Of a stretch of DNA of 64,000 nt, positions 42,290 to 54,180 are shown piece after piece. The stretch comes from Prostheceraeus crozeri (taxonomy: Eukaryota; Platyhelminthes; Polycladida; Euryleptidae): contig CAJQUW010007737.1 of assembly GCA_907163375.1 (NCBI GenBank), positions 372,001-436,000 on the forward strand, given 5' to 3'. A program made the translations under genes and the position numbers. Numbering within the stretch: the stretch's first letter is position 1; each line of letters starts with the position of its first letter. Under the pieces are notes generated by a model. The model saw only the letters and a program-made list of their open reading frames with translations. It made no database searches and was not told the origin of the DNA.

Positions 42290-44480
42290 AATCACATCTT
42301 CCATGAAAATGAGATATTAAATACTAAATTCATGAAACTTTGAGTAGAAGTTGGTGCAGAGAGACGTGATGGGAACGAATGTAAAAATGGGTAAGAGGAG
42401 CATCCGTTTTCAATTTTTTATGGATTGTGGTGAGATAATCAGAATTTTAATTTTATTTTGGATTGTGAGATATTTTGTCATCTCGATATAAAAGATATTC
42501 ACAATGTGTCAAAACCCATCAAAAACCGCAAATGGAAATATATTATCTAACTTGTTCTTGTATATTAGCGACTGTTTCTTTGTTCAATCCTTAACTACAT
42601 ACAATCAGCATTTAAAAGTCATATGATTTCTTCGTCTTGATTCATTTCTTCTTTGTTTCCTTCTTACTCTTTTCTTCGTTCTGTTGCTGTTCTTTCAGCT
42701 CTAATCAAAATTTTTGTTATTAGCCTGATTTTATCTTACTTAATTCATTATTGTTAACTTCAAAATTTGCAATATGATGCAGTGATATAAATCCTTACCG
42801 CTATACTCAGCCTCCAGCCCTTTTCTAACCCTTCTAACGTTTCTAACCCTGGCGTGTATTCCCATGGCATGTTGGAAACTGGAAGGTGTCATCATCTACT
42901 TCAATTTATTTTGAATACAGTGTGTTATAAAATTTTTATTCCATTGATATTCAAATTGTTTCAACTCTTCAATACCTAATATTTCCTCAATATCTAATCC
43001 ATCTATCAATAATACATGCTAAACTTCATGACAAGTTCCAAAATTCCTTTGACTTTTTCTATTTTTCTAAAATATTACTGCCCCACTGATCAATCCTCTT
43101 CTGCTTCCATTTTCTCTATTCACGTTTTTATTCATTTCTATAGAATTTAAGAATATTCTTGTATTTGTTTTTCTCCAAGCTTCACCAGCTTCAAAATTGT
43201 TGACCATTTCTTTGTAATTTTAGTTTTTCAGCTGAAGATTTTGACTTTCATCCCAGCATTGTCTAACTTTGTTTTTTAGATTCTTCAATCCAGTAAAAAC
43301 TGATTAATTTTAATACGTTGTCACGAGAAAGCTCCATTGAGCTCTTTTAGGAATTGTTTAATCCAATTTTTACAACAGTATTGCATTTGTACATGCTGTT
43401 CGGTCATACTTGCATTTTGGTCAAATTTTTAACTTTGTCTCAATGTTTTTTTCTTTGCATACTACTCAATCAAGTGAACTTTGACGCACTTCTGATTCCT
43501 CAATTAGCCGCAATCATCAACTTAAGGAGACGAGATGACGTCTGATACTCCAGTGGTATCATGCTAGGTGATGAATCAGCTAGGCGCAAGAGGATCAACG
43601 CACTTGGAGAAAGTGAACTATAGGAAATGCGAGATCTAAAGTCATTGACAGCAAGTCACTTGTTTATGTTCCTGAACACATACAAAATGTCTTAAGTGGC
43701 ACAATACTGCGCATGCATGTGCACAAACAAAACGGACGATCGTAGAAACTTGCCTCCTACATCATTCCGAAAGACAGAAAAAAAATGGATGTGTAGTAGC
43801 ATTGTACGAGTTCATACAAAGTACTAACCGACGAGGCGCAGTGTAGCATATTCTGAACGCTTCAAATAAAGTGATGAAATAAAAGATCTATGATATGCGA
43901 AGTGTGATGTTGAAGGAATATTGCAAAATTAGACAGCTTTAATCCACTTGAGTAAGGAGGCTGCACCATGCTTGAAAATGGGACTCAAATTAGTTGAGAT
44001 TTTCTCTCGCTATAAAAGACGTACATGTTCTACAAAAACTTAATGAAAGTCGGGCCAAATTTGAGATGGTGCTATCAACTAATTCTCGAGACGAACTTCA
44101 GATTTCTTCAGATGAAGTGGATATGGATTTCGATAGTTACCATTTGATGCATGGCTCTTCAGAAAGTGAAGAGAGTCAAGCTGCTCCAGTTCGTCTAACG
44201 TTTGATGTTCCAGATAATTACTTTTTCTGTTAATTTTCTGCACCGGCATATTTCTTGCAGTCATCCTATATTTATGATGCAGTAAATACACATTTCAGAA
44301 TCTGACAGCAAATATACAGCGAACAATTATTTGTCGCATTTTGCCTCTCGTAGGCGTGAGTGTGTTGAATTGTGATCAGTCACATGTGCTTCATTTTGTT
44401 ATCATCGGATACATCCCATCTCATTCAAGAATAATCTAGTTACCTTAGGTCCATTCAGAGATTGGCTTCCTTGCATACTA
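42290..44480. other. No gene recognised
   Basis: AT-rich, with T-rich runs from 42560 to 43480. The short plus frame at 43994-44233 is acidic but matches no domain I know. Confidence 0.4.
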
Positions 44481-44493
44481 CAGGGTTCCTCTT

Positions 44494-45060
44494 TCAGCCA
44501 ACTACAGAGAACCTCCTGTCTAGTCTGCTTCTCAGTAAGCAGGAATCGGTAGCTGTGACGTCATCATGAATCTTTGACATGAATTTGCAGGCAAACCAGC
44601 GAGCAGATGAGTGTGACAGTGATAGGAAATCGTCGTATTGATTGAATACTTCAATAAAATTCGTTTCTGAAATTGACCGAACTACACCTTTAAGTTGTTC
44701 ACGGATCTCCGGGCACTTGTGATGCACCCAGTGCTTGTAACAGGAACACAAGATGGAATTGCGTCCTACACCCTGTCTACAGACGCCGCATGAAAATTTG
44801 CCGACAGGTTTTAGAACTATGTTGTTCTGGTAGGTAGAGTGCATGACTTTGGTCTTCCCCACATTCACATGAATACCACGGGTTGCGAGGCCAGAAATGC
44901 GACTCCAAATCTGTAAGGCTATCCGAAAAAATAACCAGGTCATCCGCATACAAGATATCCCATGGGTAACCGTGACGAAAGTTCCGAGATAGTACCTGCA
45001 TGACGGTGATAGAGGTGATGAGTGGGCTGAGGACTGAAACTGGTGCACTCCCACGGGGAC
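44494..45060 (-). mobile_element. LINE fragment: RT catalytic motif and zinc-finger tail
   Basis: In minus-strand frames the order is SVLSPLITSITVMQVLSRNF, then WDILYADDLVIFSDSLTDLE (the YADD catalytic box), then GIHVNVGKTKVMH, then FSCGVCRQGVGRNSILCSC and HWVHHKC. The last part is a PHD-like Cys/His motif found after the RT domain in one group of non-LTR elements. At least one frame change follows the YADD segment. The KIF11 intron 6 fragment is plausibly from the same type of LINE. Confidence 0.8.
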
Positions 45061-45119
45061 ATCAAAACTGATGCTGTAACGCCCTTAGACTTGAACGTTG
45101 GAGTTCATGTACATTGATT

Positions 45120-45285
45120 GATAACTTGGATCCCTGAGTACTTGTGATGAACCCAGTGCTTGAAACAGGAACACAAGATGGAATTGCGTCCTACACCCTG
45201 TCTACAGACGCCGCATGGAAATCTGTCGACAGGTTTTAGAACTATGTTGTTCTGGTAGGTAAAGTTTGTGCCGTATGTTTTGTTT
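45120..45285 (-). mobile_element. Second copy of the LINE zinc-finger tail
   Basis: About 125 bases (roughly 45141-45263) repeat the segment at 44717-44843 with few differences, encoding FPCGVCRQGVGRNSILCSC again. One histidine/cysteine region differs (HHKYSG instead of HHKCPE), losing a metal ligand. This is either a tandem duplication or a second insertion of the same LINE. Confidence 0.8.
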
Positions 45286-45488
45286 CGTAAATCATAGACC
45301 TGAAAGTCCAACCTCTGCAGCAGGTCATCTACATACGTAGGTTAGAGCCAATAATGTTCAATCATTTATAGATTATAGATCTAAAGTCCGAACAAGTATT
45401 TTGCGTCAATGTGATGGAGTGGATAGCGCTCTCCCCAAACAAGCATGTTTCTTGTTGCAAGTCAAATAGATGACTCTGTTCTCAAGCT

Positions 45489-45788
45489 TTGAATCCCGAA
45501 GCTCTTTTCATTAGTTTTAGTACAGATGGAAAATTTATGTTCAATAAGACTGGTTATTTCAGCTGTAAGACCAAAAACGTCGTTTATCTTATAACTTGTA
45601 AGAAATGCGGGATACAGTATGTGGGTCAAACGTCACAAGTCTTGCATTATAGATTGAATGGTCATCGCAGTTCCATTAACACAGCCAACAAAAATACTTA
45701 TCTGGCTGCTCATTTTCGGGAAAATGGGCACAGTGTTGGTGATTTGTTTATTCAAATTATTGATGTGATTAGCGAGCATGAAGACTAA
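45489..45788 (+). mobile_element. Penelope-like element fragment, GIY-YIG endonuclease (type A)
   Basis: The 99-codon frame contains CKTKNVVYLITCKKCGIQYV then GQTSQVLHYRLNGHRSSI and YLAAHFRENGHS. This is a GIY-YIG nuclease (here VYLI...YVGQT) with the zinc-type CxxC and a downstream H...H segment typical of Penelope-like retroelements. The reverse transcriptase part is missing, so it is a fragment. Confidence 0.75.
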
Positions 45789-45799
45789 AATAATTCGGT

Positions 45800-46830
45800 T
45801 GATTTAATCGGTCAACAATCGGTTTGAAGAAGCTTTGTTCAAGATGAACGTTTCAGTGACGGTGACATTTAGGTAGGGATACATGTAATTGCAAAAAATG
45901 CCTAATTTCATCTTGGTCATTTATTCACCTAAGAGAAATAGAACACGTAGCTCCTGCTGCCAAACAGTGGTTTCCAGATGACTTCAGTGTCAGCGAATGA
46001 GAAAATTCCGTTTTTTTCAGAGATAGTTTTCTGTCATTGGGACGGTGAAGAATCGAGTTCGGTTTCCTTTGAATAAGAGGGAATTCTTCTCAGATACGAG
46101 GCAATTTCGAGATTCCAGATTTACTGTCAGTCTGTGTGTGTGGCCAAAGATTGATGTCTGTCAATTTCCTCTTGCTGGAAATTTGGAATTGTGCGAGAAA
46201 TTTAGACGTGTTATAACAGCATGATTGTCAAAATTATGCTAAAATGTCAAAATTAGAAGCTTTTTGTTGCATCATCTTCCAGTTCGCAGCACTCCAGCGA
46301 TTGCTACGAATTAAGGTCGCAACAAATAAGTAAGAAGGAGCTACAAAAGCTAACTCCAGGAAATTTCCTTAAAAAAATTGTGAAGCGTTGTCTTCTTTCG
46401 CTTTCACAGAACTTCTTCATGTTGAATGAATTTTGAAATGATTAAATTATACATGTTTTATATACAAATGGCAACGAGTGGCTAAATACATGCAAGTAAG
46501 GCAAAAATGCTCATATTTGTGCATTTTTGGAATATTGTATTAAGGAATATCTGAGAGAGGAACATCAATGTTTTTATTCTTACGAAATACTCTCGTAGAT
46601 ATTCCTGCACTGCGGATCATAGTGAAACTTATTCTAGTGTGAATATGCCCAGTGATACTTGAATAATTTTCTTTATGTACATGTATTTCCTCACATGGAT
46701 CCGCGTAAGTAAATTCGCGAGTCTTTAATGGAACTTTCGAGCATTCATGCCTGAACCAGTGGTTGTAGCAGTAAGGATAAATGTTCAATTTCAACCTCCG
46801 GGCAGTACAGACTATGATTACACTTAACAC
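45800..46830. other. No gene recognised
   Basis: A minus frame at 46540-46839 contains CYNHWFRHECSKV, which weakly resembles the LINE zinc tail at 44494-45285 and may be a third, older copy. Confidence 0.35.
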
Positions 46831-47057
46831 TGGCCTCAAGAGGTTCTATGCGTTCAGACGATCAGTCTGATGTCCAGGAATCACTGGACAAGTCCCCATC
46901 GAAGAAGGCGAAATATCGAACTTCAAGCAATAAATAATTCCTGAGAATGTCCGCAATATGGAGTTACCGGTGATGATATGAACATTATTCGGGACTGAAC
47001 TTAACTGTCCGTAATACGGAGGTGTCCGCTGTATAGAATGTCCGCAATAGGAGGTTC

Positions 47058-47059
47058 CA

Positions 47060-47117
<58 letters not shown>
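47058..47117. repeat. (TA)n microsatellite
   Basis: About thirty TA units lie just after a degenerate run of GTCCGCAATA-type repeats (46945-47058). Confidence 0.95.
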
Positions 47118-47121
<4 letters not shown>

Positions 47122-47167
47122 TATACAATGTATATAATAAGCTTATTATTTTCTTGCGTATACATAA

Positions 47168-47320
47168 TGTCGAACAAAGCCATGTGTCGAACAAAGCCAT
47201 GTGTCGAACAAAACCACTGTCGAACAAAACCATTGTCGAACAAAGCCATGTGTCGAACAAAACCACTGTCGAACAAATGCCTAAAATCCATGATATCTTA
47301 TTGTCGAACAAAACTACTAC
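47168..47320. repeat. Minisatellite, TGTCGAACAAA unit
   Basis: Eight or nine copies of TGTCGAACAAA separated by 4-7 bases (mostly RCCATG or ACCAC) lie directly after the (TA)n tract. Confidence 0.9.
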
Positions 47321-47329
47321 ATTCTCAGA

Positions 47330-48100
47330 GATATCAAGCTTTCCAAATTTAGCCTTGGAGGGATGATATAGACTAGAATAATAACTGTCTCAAATATTTA
47401 GTCAACGCTTCTTTCGCGAAACGACGAGTATAAAGGCTTTAAGCGTTTCCGAAAATTTTCAGGCAGTTTATGAGTTCGTTTTAATGATTTCAACTGAAGT
47501 GGTAAGGAAAGACATTGAGATCATGTTGTTATAGCTTGAAAGTTTTATAAAACGATATTATGCAGTAATAGCTTGCTGAACGCCAATAATGCGTTCCAGA
47601 AAAATCCCATGTTAAGTGAATTTACGTATATTGTGGCAAAAAACAATGAGAAATTAATGATAACATTTGAAACTTATTGATTTGGGTTGCCAACTTTGTG
47701 TTTTTTCATTCAAAAATCGCTGTATTAAACTTCATACTAAATAGGAATCAACGATGCTTAAGCGTTGTATCTTTGTGATCTTATCCTGGAATGGTTCAAA
47801 CTAGTCTGTGACATTCGGAATGGTTGAGCAACTTGAACGAATGCACATCAGGCTACTCTGTAGTTATTTTCTTGAAATTTGTCGTGCGACTGGTAACCAC
47901 AAAATATAACACAAAGTCAGCACGCCTGGGCATAGAAAAAATGCTATAAGTCACCTGTTTCTCTGCTTGATATCTATTTCATAACATCATTGCATTCAAC
48001 TGCAAGCCAAATAAAAACTAACTTCATTTGCATTTTACATATTAGCGCGGCAACGCATAACGCATGATAGAGAATCATTGAGCTGAGTCACGCTTAACGA
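47330..48100. other. No gene recognised
   Basis: No domain-bearing frame or bounded repeat was found. Confidence 0.4.
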
Positions 48101-48112
48101 GTATTACAGTAA

Positions 48113-48734
48113 GGCCGCTGTCACATATGAAAAGGCGTCTTCCATCTTTCATCTTCTATTTGTGATTTCCCTTTAATTGCATGTATAAAAGAATACAACC
48201 TATCACACAGAAAAAGTCTTCAGCCATAAGTCATCTTCCATCGTCCGTCACGCCGTCACACAGGAAAAGTCATAGGACGTCGTCCATCGGACATAAGGCA
48301 TGAAATTGTGCGGCTGATAAAGTCAGGAAAATCAGGAAACAGCTCTTTGTTCACCATGTGGGATGAGGACAAGGACAGGGAAGAGAAGAGGTTAGACAGT
48401 AGTCATAGCAACGGTTAATAGTAAAATTTGTGGCCGCGAGACTGCTCTAAAAAAGAAGAACGTGAAGTGACGTCTGAGGGAAAATTTAGGAAGCTGTCAT
48501 TTGCGAAGAGAAGCAATCAGAAAACAGCCTTTGTTCACAATGTCTAGCGAGGACGAGGATCAGGACAGTTGTCACAGCAACGGTGAATAGTGAAAAATAG
48601 CGCTGACTGTATCGGAATTGGATTTCCCTAATGTGACAGTGGTAGGTGGAAGATGGAAGACGCCCTATGAAGAATGCGCAAAGAGGCGAGTGACATGGAA
48701 GATGGGAAACACCTTTCCGTGCGTGACAGCGGCC
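48113..48734. mobile_element. PIF/Harbinger-type MITE
   Basis: The ends read inward as GGCCGCTGTCAC on both sides, flanked by the 3-base duplication TAA (48110-48112 and 48735-48737). Three-base TWA duplications and GGC-starting ends are typical of PIF/Harbinger. Subterminal repeats of CTTCCATC/GATGGAAG type occur at both ends. At 622 bp with no transposase frame it is non-autonomous. Confidence 0.8.
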
Positions 48735-48739
48735 TAAAT

Positions 48740-50540
48740 GGTCTTACGACGCAGTTATAAATATTCGAATTGTATTTCGGCGGTTTGTCTTTTGAGATAG
48801 AAAGAGTAAGTTAATTCTATACAACAAAGGAATAGCATCCACTTTTAGATGACATAAGTACATAGATTCCGAGGGCACGTTCATGTCCGATAGAAGTGGA
48901 TATTTTTGGTATTCTAACCCAATGAAGATGTAATCTATGGTGATTGGTGATGTCTACAAGAAATGATTCCTAAGTGACAATATAACATTAGCATGGATTT
49001 GAGGGCAACAATGTAGGACATTTGAGGGCGCGTAAGCGCCTGAAAACGTCCCACATTGTTGCCCGAAAAAAGCTATGTTAATACTATTGTGCATAATTGA
49101 AATGAGCTGGGCAGCAATGCTATGAATACACATGTAGATATACGCTGATTGAGATTTCAAAAATGTCTTTCACATGCATAGATAGAGATATCATCAGTAC
49201 GGGATACATTGTTGCCTTTCTTTTTCCACATTGTACCATAGCTCAATGACGCACAATCTATGTTTTTAATATGGATACCTGAGAAGCTTTGCTCTACAAT
49301 TCTGGCTATAGTATAATTTCTATGGAGATTTGACATGGTAGAATACTTCTTCCGGACAACAATTTCTATTCATCACGAAAAAAACGTAAAATCACATCAC
49401 CTTTGGCGCATGCCAAATCGAAATGCTGAACTTGAAACAAAAATACTCTCTAACCAGCAAAATGCACTATTAGCTGTTGATGAGCGAATATGCCTTGGCT
49501 GGACATAATTTAAATTAAAAGTTTTGGGAAAGCCAAGTACGGTGATGGTAAATAAAATTATACATGTAGGCTATCATCAACTATATATTACGACCTTATA
49601 TCTGATGCCATCATCAGGTTCATATTGAAACTTCTCAATTTTTTCATATTCAAAGTTTCAATTAAAACTATTAGCTGTATTTTACAATTAATAGTTCAGT
49701 GGTTATTTCAATTCCATGATTTTACAAAAAGTGGTCAAATTGCCGTTAGGAATTTCCCTATTTTTCAATAGAAAAAAAGGACAGCAGTAACATTCATGTA
49801 TAAAATCGGAAGAAGAGACATTTCTTCGATGTCCATTTTTTGATATTTGCCGAATTTTTTGACATACTAAGCGTCTATTATTGACGATAGCAAGCGAAAC
49901 AATGCGCGTGGCGATTGATTGTAGCTTCTTAGCGATAGACTTCAGGTCATTTGAATTCAATTCATTCATCAATTCATGAAATTCAGTGTTGGTATCGCAA
50001 TATCATGACACTGGTGCGATTTGCTGTCATGAAGCGATAGAGAGTCATTGCATAGTTCGTAATAGCTTAATCGTTTCCTACTGTTTATCAACCAGATGCG
50101 TGGGGAACTGGCTCAATGCCATGTAGCAATTTCTTGAAAGTTTACCATGTCCCAAAGCAAAGTTTTCGATGTTTAGTTAATTTTTTCCCATAATTGGATG
50201 CATTATCAATAGAATGGAAAAATCATTGGCAAAATTTGAGCGCATTACCGAAGCATTCTGTTCATATGCATCTAGTTGCAAGCAAGTATTTAGCAGCCCA
50301 TGAAATAAACTTTTGATGGCACTCATTCATGGACTGTTTTTCAGTTGAGTACCATGAATATGGACACACGCATTGCAGGTGTAGTGGAGGACATTCCCTT
50401 CATGATACTGTATGCTTATCAGACATGTAGACACAATGTAAATGGAATGATTAAATATTGAGTTGAATCCTCAGTTGAAAAATGGGAGTAGACCTGAATA
50501 GCTGCCATTTCATCCAATATCGGGAATCATCAGCAGGCCT
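48740..50540. other. No gene recognised
   Basis: Mostly unassigned sequence. The stretch around 49925-49970 (minus strand NELNSNDLKS) resembles the dispersed repeat at 53925-54066 and its copies. Confidence 0.4.
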
Positions 50541-50691
50541 AGTTCACATCTCTCTACATCGACAAAACCCCCTATTTGAACCTGCAATCATACCTGGGTA
50601 AATTTGAGATGCGCATTGGATTATTGTATAAGTTGTCATTTCTCTCGCTCTCATTCTTTTTGTGCTAAGTGTTAAGCAAGAATGCAGACTG

Positions 50692-50750
50692 TGCCTCGAA
50701 CCAAAGTCTCCAGGACACAGATTGAACACTCTACCACAAAGCCACAGCGC
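50692..50750 (-). repeat. tRNA-derived SINE head or tRNA pseudogene
   Basis: The minus strand has an A box TGGCTTTGTGGTAGAGTG (50727-50744) and a B box GGTTCGAGGCA (50692-50702) at tRNA-like spacing. The acceptor arm does not pair, so it is not a working tRNA. Confidence 0.6.
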
Positions 50751-51211
50751 CGGATTATGAGGAACTTTTGACATTAAATATAAAAGTATCCCTTCCTCGT
50801 TGTGTAGTAGTTGTACCATACATTCACTTTGTTGGCTATTCAATGTTAAGGTACAAGGCAACAGTTCCAATTGTGTCAAGCTGGCGACTAACGAGGTACC
50901 TTGTCCAAAAAAGCAAGTGTGAACATCCATACATAGAGTGTTTTATTCTCATGTTTTAAGAAAATATGAATAGAATACAACAATATGAATAGAATAGAGA
51001 CAATAGAATAGAAATACTTCACTAGTCAATACAGCGAGCGGTACATGACAACATCCTCAACGTCCTTTATATCCTCTTAAAATGGAATTCGAAAGTCTCA
51101 AACCTTCGGTCATCGTGCTTTCTCCTATTGGTATTCGAATAACCGCGGATTTACCTAATTCGTTTATTGTTTTACTTCTTTCTTATCAATGACTTGGATA
51201 TGCGATGCATT

Positions 51212-51939
51212 TAGTCCGGCAGCCAGAGCGAGTTTCTGCAGGGAGCGAGGCCGAAAATGTGACTTTCACAGAATGATGTGCACCCTATGTCTACTTCGAA
51301 TCGGCGCGTCTACCGAGTTCTAGTGAGTTCCTCTTCTTGCCAGACAGGATCAAGGAAAAACACATGTAAATCCAATGGGACACAGATTGCAATTTTTGGC
51401 TAAAATGAACTTTTGTGTGTTTTCTCTGATGAAACGAAAATTACTAAGCCCAGAGTCATAATTTTCGGCATGATATGTCTTCGGTTCATTTCCTTTCATG
51501 TTCATGCACCCCTGTCTATAATGCGGAACACATTTAGATTTGGCAAGCCTCTCAATGTCGGCAAACACAAACATTTTGAGCAACTTTAACCACATTCAAC
51601 CACATTCTCACATACATTGTCGATCAGAAGCATAATAATAGCACATGCACATCATAGGAAATGACCTGAAAATATTCCATGTGAAAAAAATTATGACTCT
51701 GGGCTTAATACCTTTCAGTTGATAAGAGAAAACCAAGAAAAATTCATTTTAGCCGAAAACTGGAATCTGCGTCACATTGGATTTACATGTGTTTTTCTTT
51801 GATCCTGTCTAACAAGAGGAGGAATCAGATAGAGCTCGGCAGACGTGCAGAATCGTAGTAGGCATAGGGTGTACGTCATTCTGTGAAAGTCTCATTTTCG
51901 GCCTCGTTCCCTGCAGAAACTCGTTCTGGCTGCCGGACT
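51212..51939. mobile_element. Foldback element, family member 2
   Basis: Inverted arms of about 250 bases (51212-51464 and about 51690-51939) surround a centre of about 225 bases. The ends read AGTCCGGCAGCCAGA inward, then TGCAGGGARCGAGGCCGAAA. Member 1 at 40961 shares AGTCCGGSAGC, TGCAGGGAACGAGG and CTTTCACA at the same offsets, so they belong to one family. There is no coding frame. Confidence 0.85.
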
Positions 51940-52611
51940 TTCAATCTTTTTATCGTCGATTGCTCCTTATGGCTCCTCACCAGCTCTCTGTTTAGGATAT
52001 CGTTTGGACAATGCCGAGTTGTCGAATCACTTTGTCGATATTGTTCTCCCATTGTTTTTTCGGACGTCCTTCCTACGGCTGCGAGCGAGAGGCCAACTGA
52101 TTATGCAATTATGGAAAGAAAAGCTGATTTCAGTTTCATTTATATTGCAGATAATAGTCGGATTTTCATGTACATTAAACTGGGAAGAAAATATCTTAAT
52201 ATGATTTAATTCGTCAGGCAAACTAGGATTATAGAGACTTAAATGACTAGAAAAGTGAAAAGAATTAATTCTACACTTGGCTACCAACCGGAGCAGTCTA
52301 AATGATTTTATTAAAATCTCCATGATAATGATCTGCTTTCCTCAATTCTTTAGACAGCCTAACTGTTAAGTCTGTCCTTCAGGGATTTCTCAACTAATGG
52401 ACTTAAACCATTTCCTGAGGAGAAAGAGAAATATTCTCCTGCGTTTTCATCTTCATTTGAGAAAGTCAGAATATAATCTGATAAGACTTGTGGCGCTTAT
52501 GAGAGTCAATGTCTATTCATATAACATAGGTTCGCATCTATATGCACTGCATCTATAATCTCCCGCCCCTTCGACGCATTAAATAACATGACTTCGACGA
52601 CATCTGCGATG

Positions 52612-52690
52612 GTGTTTACTGGCTTACCAACTTGTGCTGCTGCTGTCCCAAACGTAGCGGGTTCGATTCCTGCCCAGTCCTACGCGTTGT
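52612..52690 (+). repeat. Possible tRNA-derived sequence (B box only)
   Basis: GGGTTCGATTCC at 52659-52670 is a strong B box, but the matching A box is poor. It may be an old SINE fragment. Confidence 0.3.
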
Positions 52691-53307
52691 CATTAAAGAT
52701 CAATCATAACAAAGATGACTGAAGTTTTCGATTTCAAAACAAAGGTAATTCATTTCAGTTTGTTTGATGTAATGAAAAATTGATGTGACATAGTAATGTT
52801 TTCTAGGTCTCTTTAATTGAGTTGGATAGTTTAGTAGCACATTACAGCAGTAGCTTCGAAGAATAACCCGAAGAGTTCACTCTTTTCAGTTACTAAAAAC
52901 ATTTGTCAAATGTGACTGAAAATAGCGTTTTTGCAACCGCTGTTTGAATATCACTTTTGGACAAACAATTAATTGAATGCAAGGCTGTGCGCGGTGCACC
53001 GGTGCACTGGTTCTTCTGCTTGCATTGGTTCTCGGGCCGAAGTGCGCGAATTGCGATCAGATTGATATTTTACAGTATAGTTTCTGTCTGTTTGTTTTAG
53101 TCACACAAATTATAGAGAAGGTGTTGTAAGCATACAGTGTAATCAGTACAACTAGGAAAAATTATTCAATTCAATTTGAGCTTTAAAAGTCTACATCATG
53201 AAAATGAGACCTTTTTAAAATCGCGGCTATATCATAAAACCGATGAATTTCGTGATGTTGAGGAAACATGACAAAACAAAGTGACGCAAATTAGATAATT
53301 CAAGTTC

Positions 53308-53545
53308 ATGATAGATCATTTTAGGCCACGAAATCTCAATTCCACTACCTCAGAATCTATAGTGATCACTGCGTACCCTGCAGTTGCTCCTTATGCTAGG
53401 GTGGACTATCTTAGCATTCCAGCGGCCAGCGATACATCCGAAAGATTTTTTTCTGTGTCCGGTGATATTATCATATTTCATGCGGACTGCTGTGAGGCCG
53501 AGTAATGTCGAGATGTTGACCTTGCAAAGTAATTTGCAGATGGCG
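53308..53545 (+). pseudogene. hAT (ZBED-like) transposase C-terminal remnant
   Basis: The frame contains YPAVAPYARVDYLSIPAASD then TSERFFSVSGDI, and in a shifted frame RPSNVEMLTLQSNL. This is the C-terminal dimerisation region of Ac-type hAT transposases (typically YLSIPATS..SERVFSVAG, then LSxxNVExLxFLxxNL). The frame change between the two halves makes it a dead copy. Confidence 0.75.
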
Positions 53546-53924
53546 GTGACATTGATTCGAATATTTCTACTTTTCCTGATGTGTTCAGGCACTATGAAAA
53601 AAGAGTCAAACATAAGCTCTTCCCACAGAATTAGACAGGTCGTCTCTTCTTCTGTTTGACTAGAAGGGAAGCATTGGAACATGTAACGTAAATGAAATGG
53701 CACAATCTGCTGACATAATACCATAGCAATCGAACAATGAGCAATCAGTTCAACATTAAACACGCCAAATTGTGCGAAGTTTCAGTGACTGTTATCAACC
53801 GGATCACACAGCAAAGAGACACTGTCGATGTCAAGTTCTACAAAGAAGTTTGTGAACGTTTTTTCACGCGCTTGCTAACTTTTTTAAAAATGATCGAGAA
53901 CCCAACATTATCGAGAAAACTTTT

Positions 53925-54080
53925 GCGCAATGATCTGAATTCTTCGGATCTGAAGGAGTCGTGGTGATCGGAGCATTACATGTATAAAGGAATTTCAGAG
54001 CAATCCGCAAGCGACGAACGACTATTTTTCCTATCTCTGTAAGGTATTAAAAATTTCTTTTTGCCCACTTATGAAGTTCC
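53925..54080 (+). repeat. Dispersed repeat, copy 1
   Basis: A segment reading AATGATCTGAATTCTTCG, then ATCCGCAAGCGACGAACGAC, then ATCTCTGTAAGGTATT recurs on the minus strand at 61860-61985 and 62820-62970, and more weakly near 49930. The open frame at 53737-53967 leads into it and may be the end of an unrecognised transposon protein. Confidence 0.75.
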
Positions 54081-54180
54081 TGCATGTGCCATCTGTTTGA
54101 ATCAGTTTGCACTTCTAGCAAAGTGATACGATTAAACAATCTAATTCTGTGGCTATTCCTTTGATACATATATTTTGAAA

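Noticed and set aside
46846-47352. Frames containing long YIYIYI runs
   Set aside because: They are translations of the (TA)n microsatellite and adjacent minisatellite.
50692-50760. Working tRNA gene
   Set aside because: A and B boxes are present but the acceptor stem does not pair, so a SINE or pseudogene is more likely.
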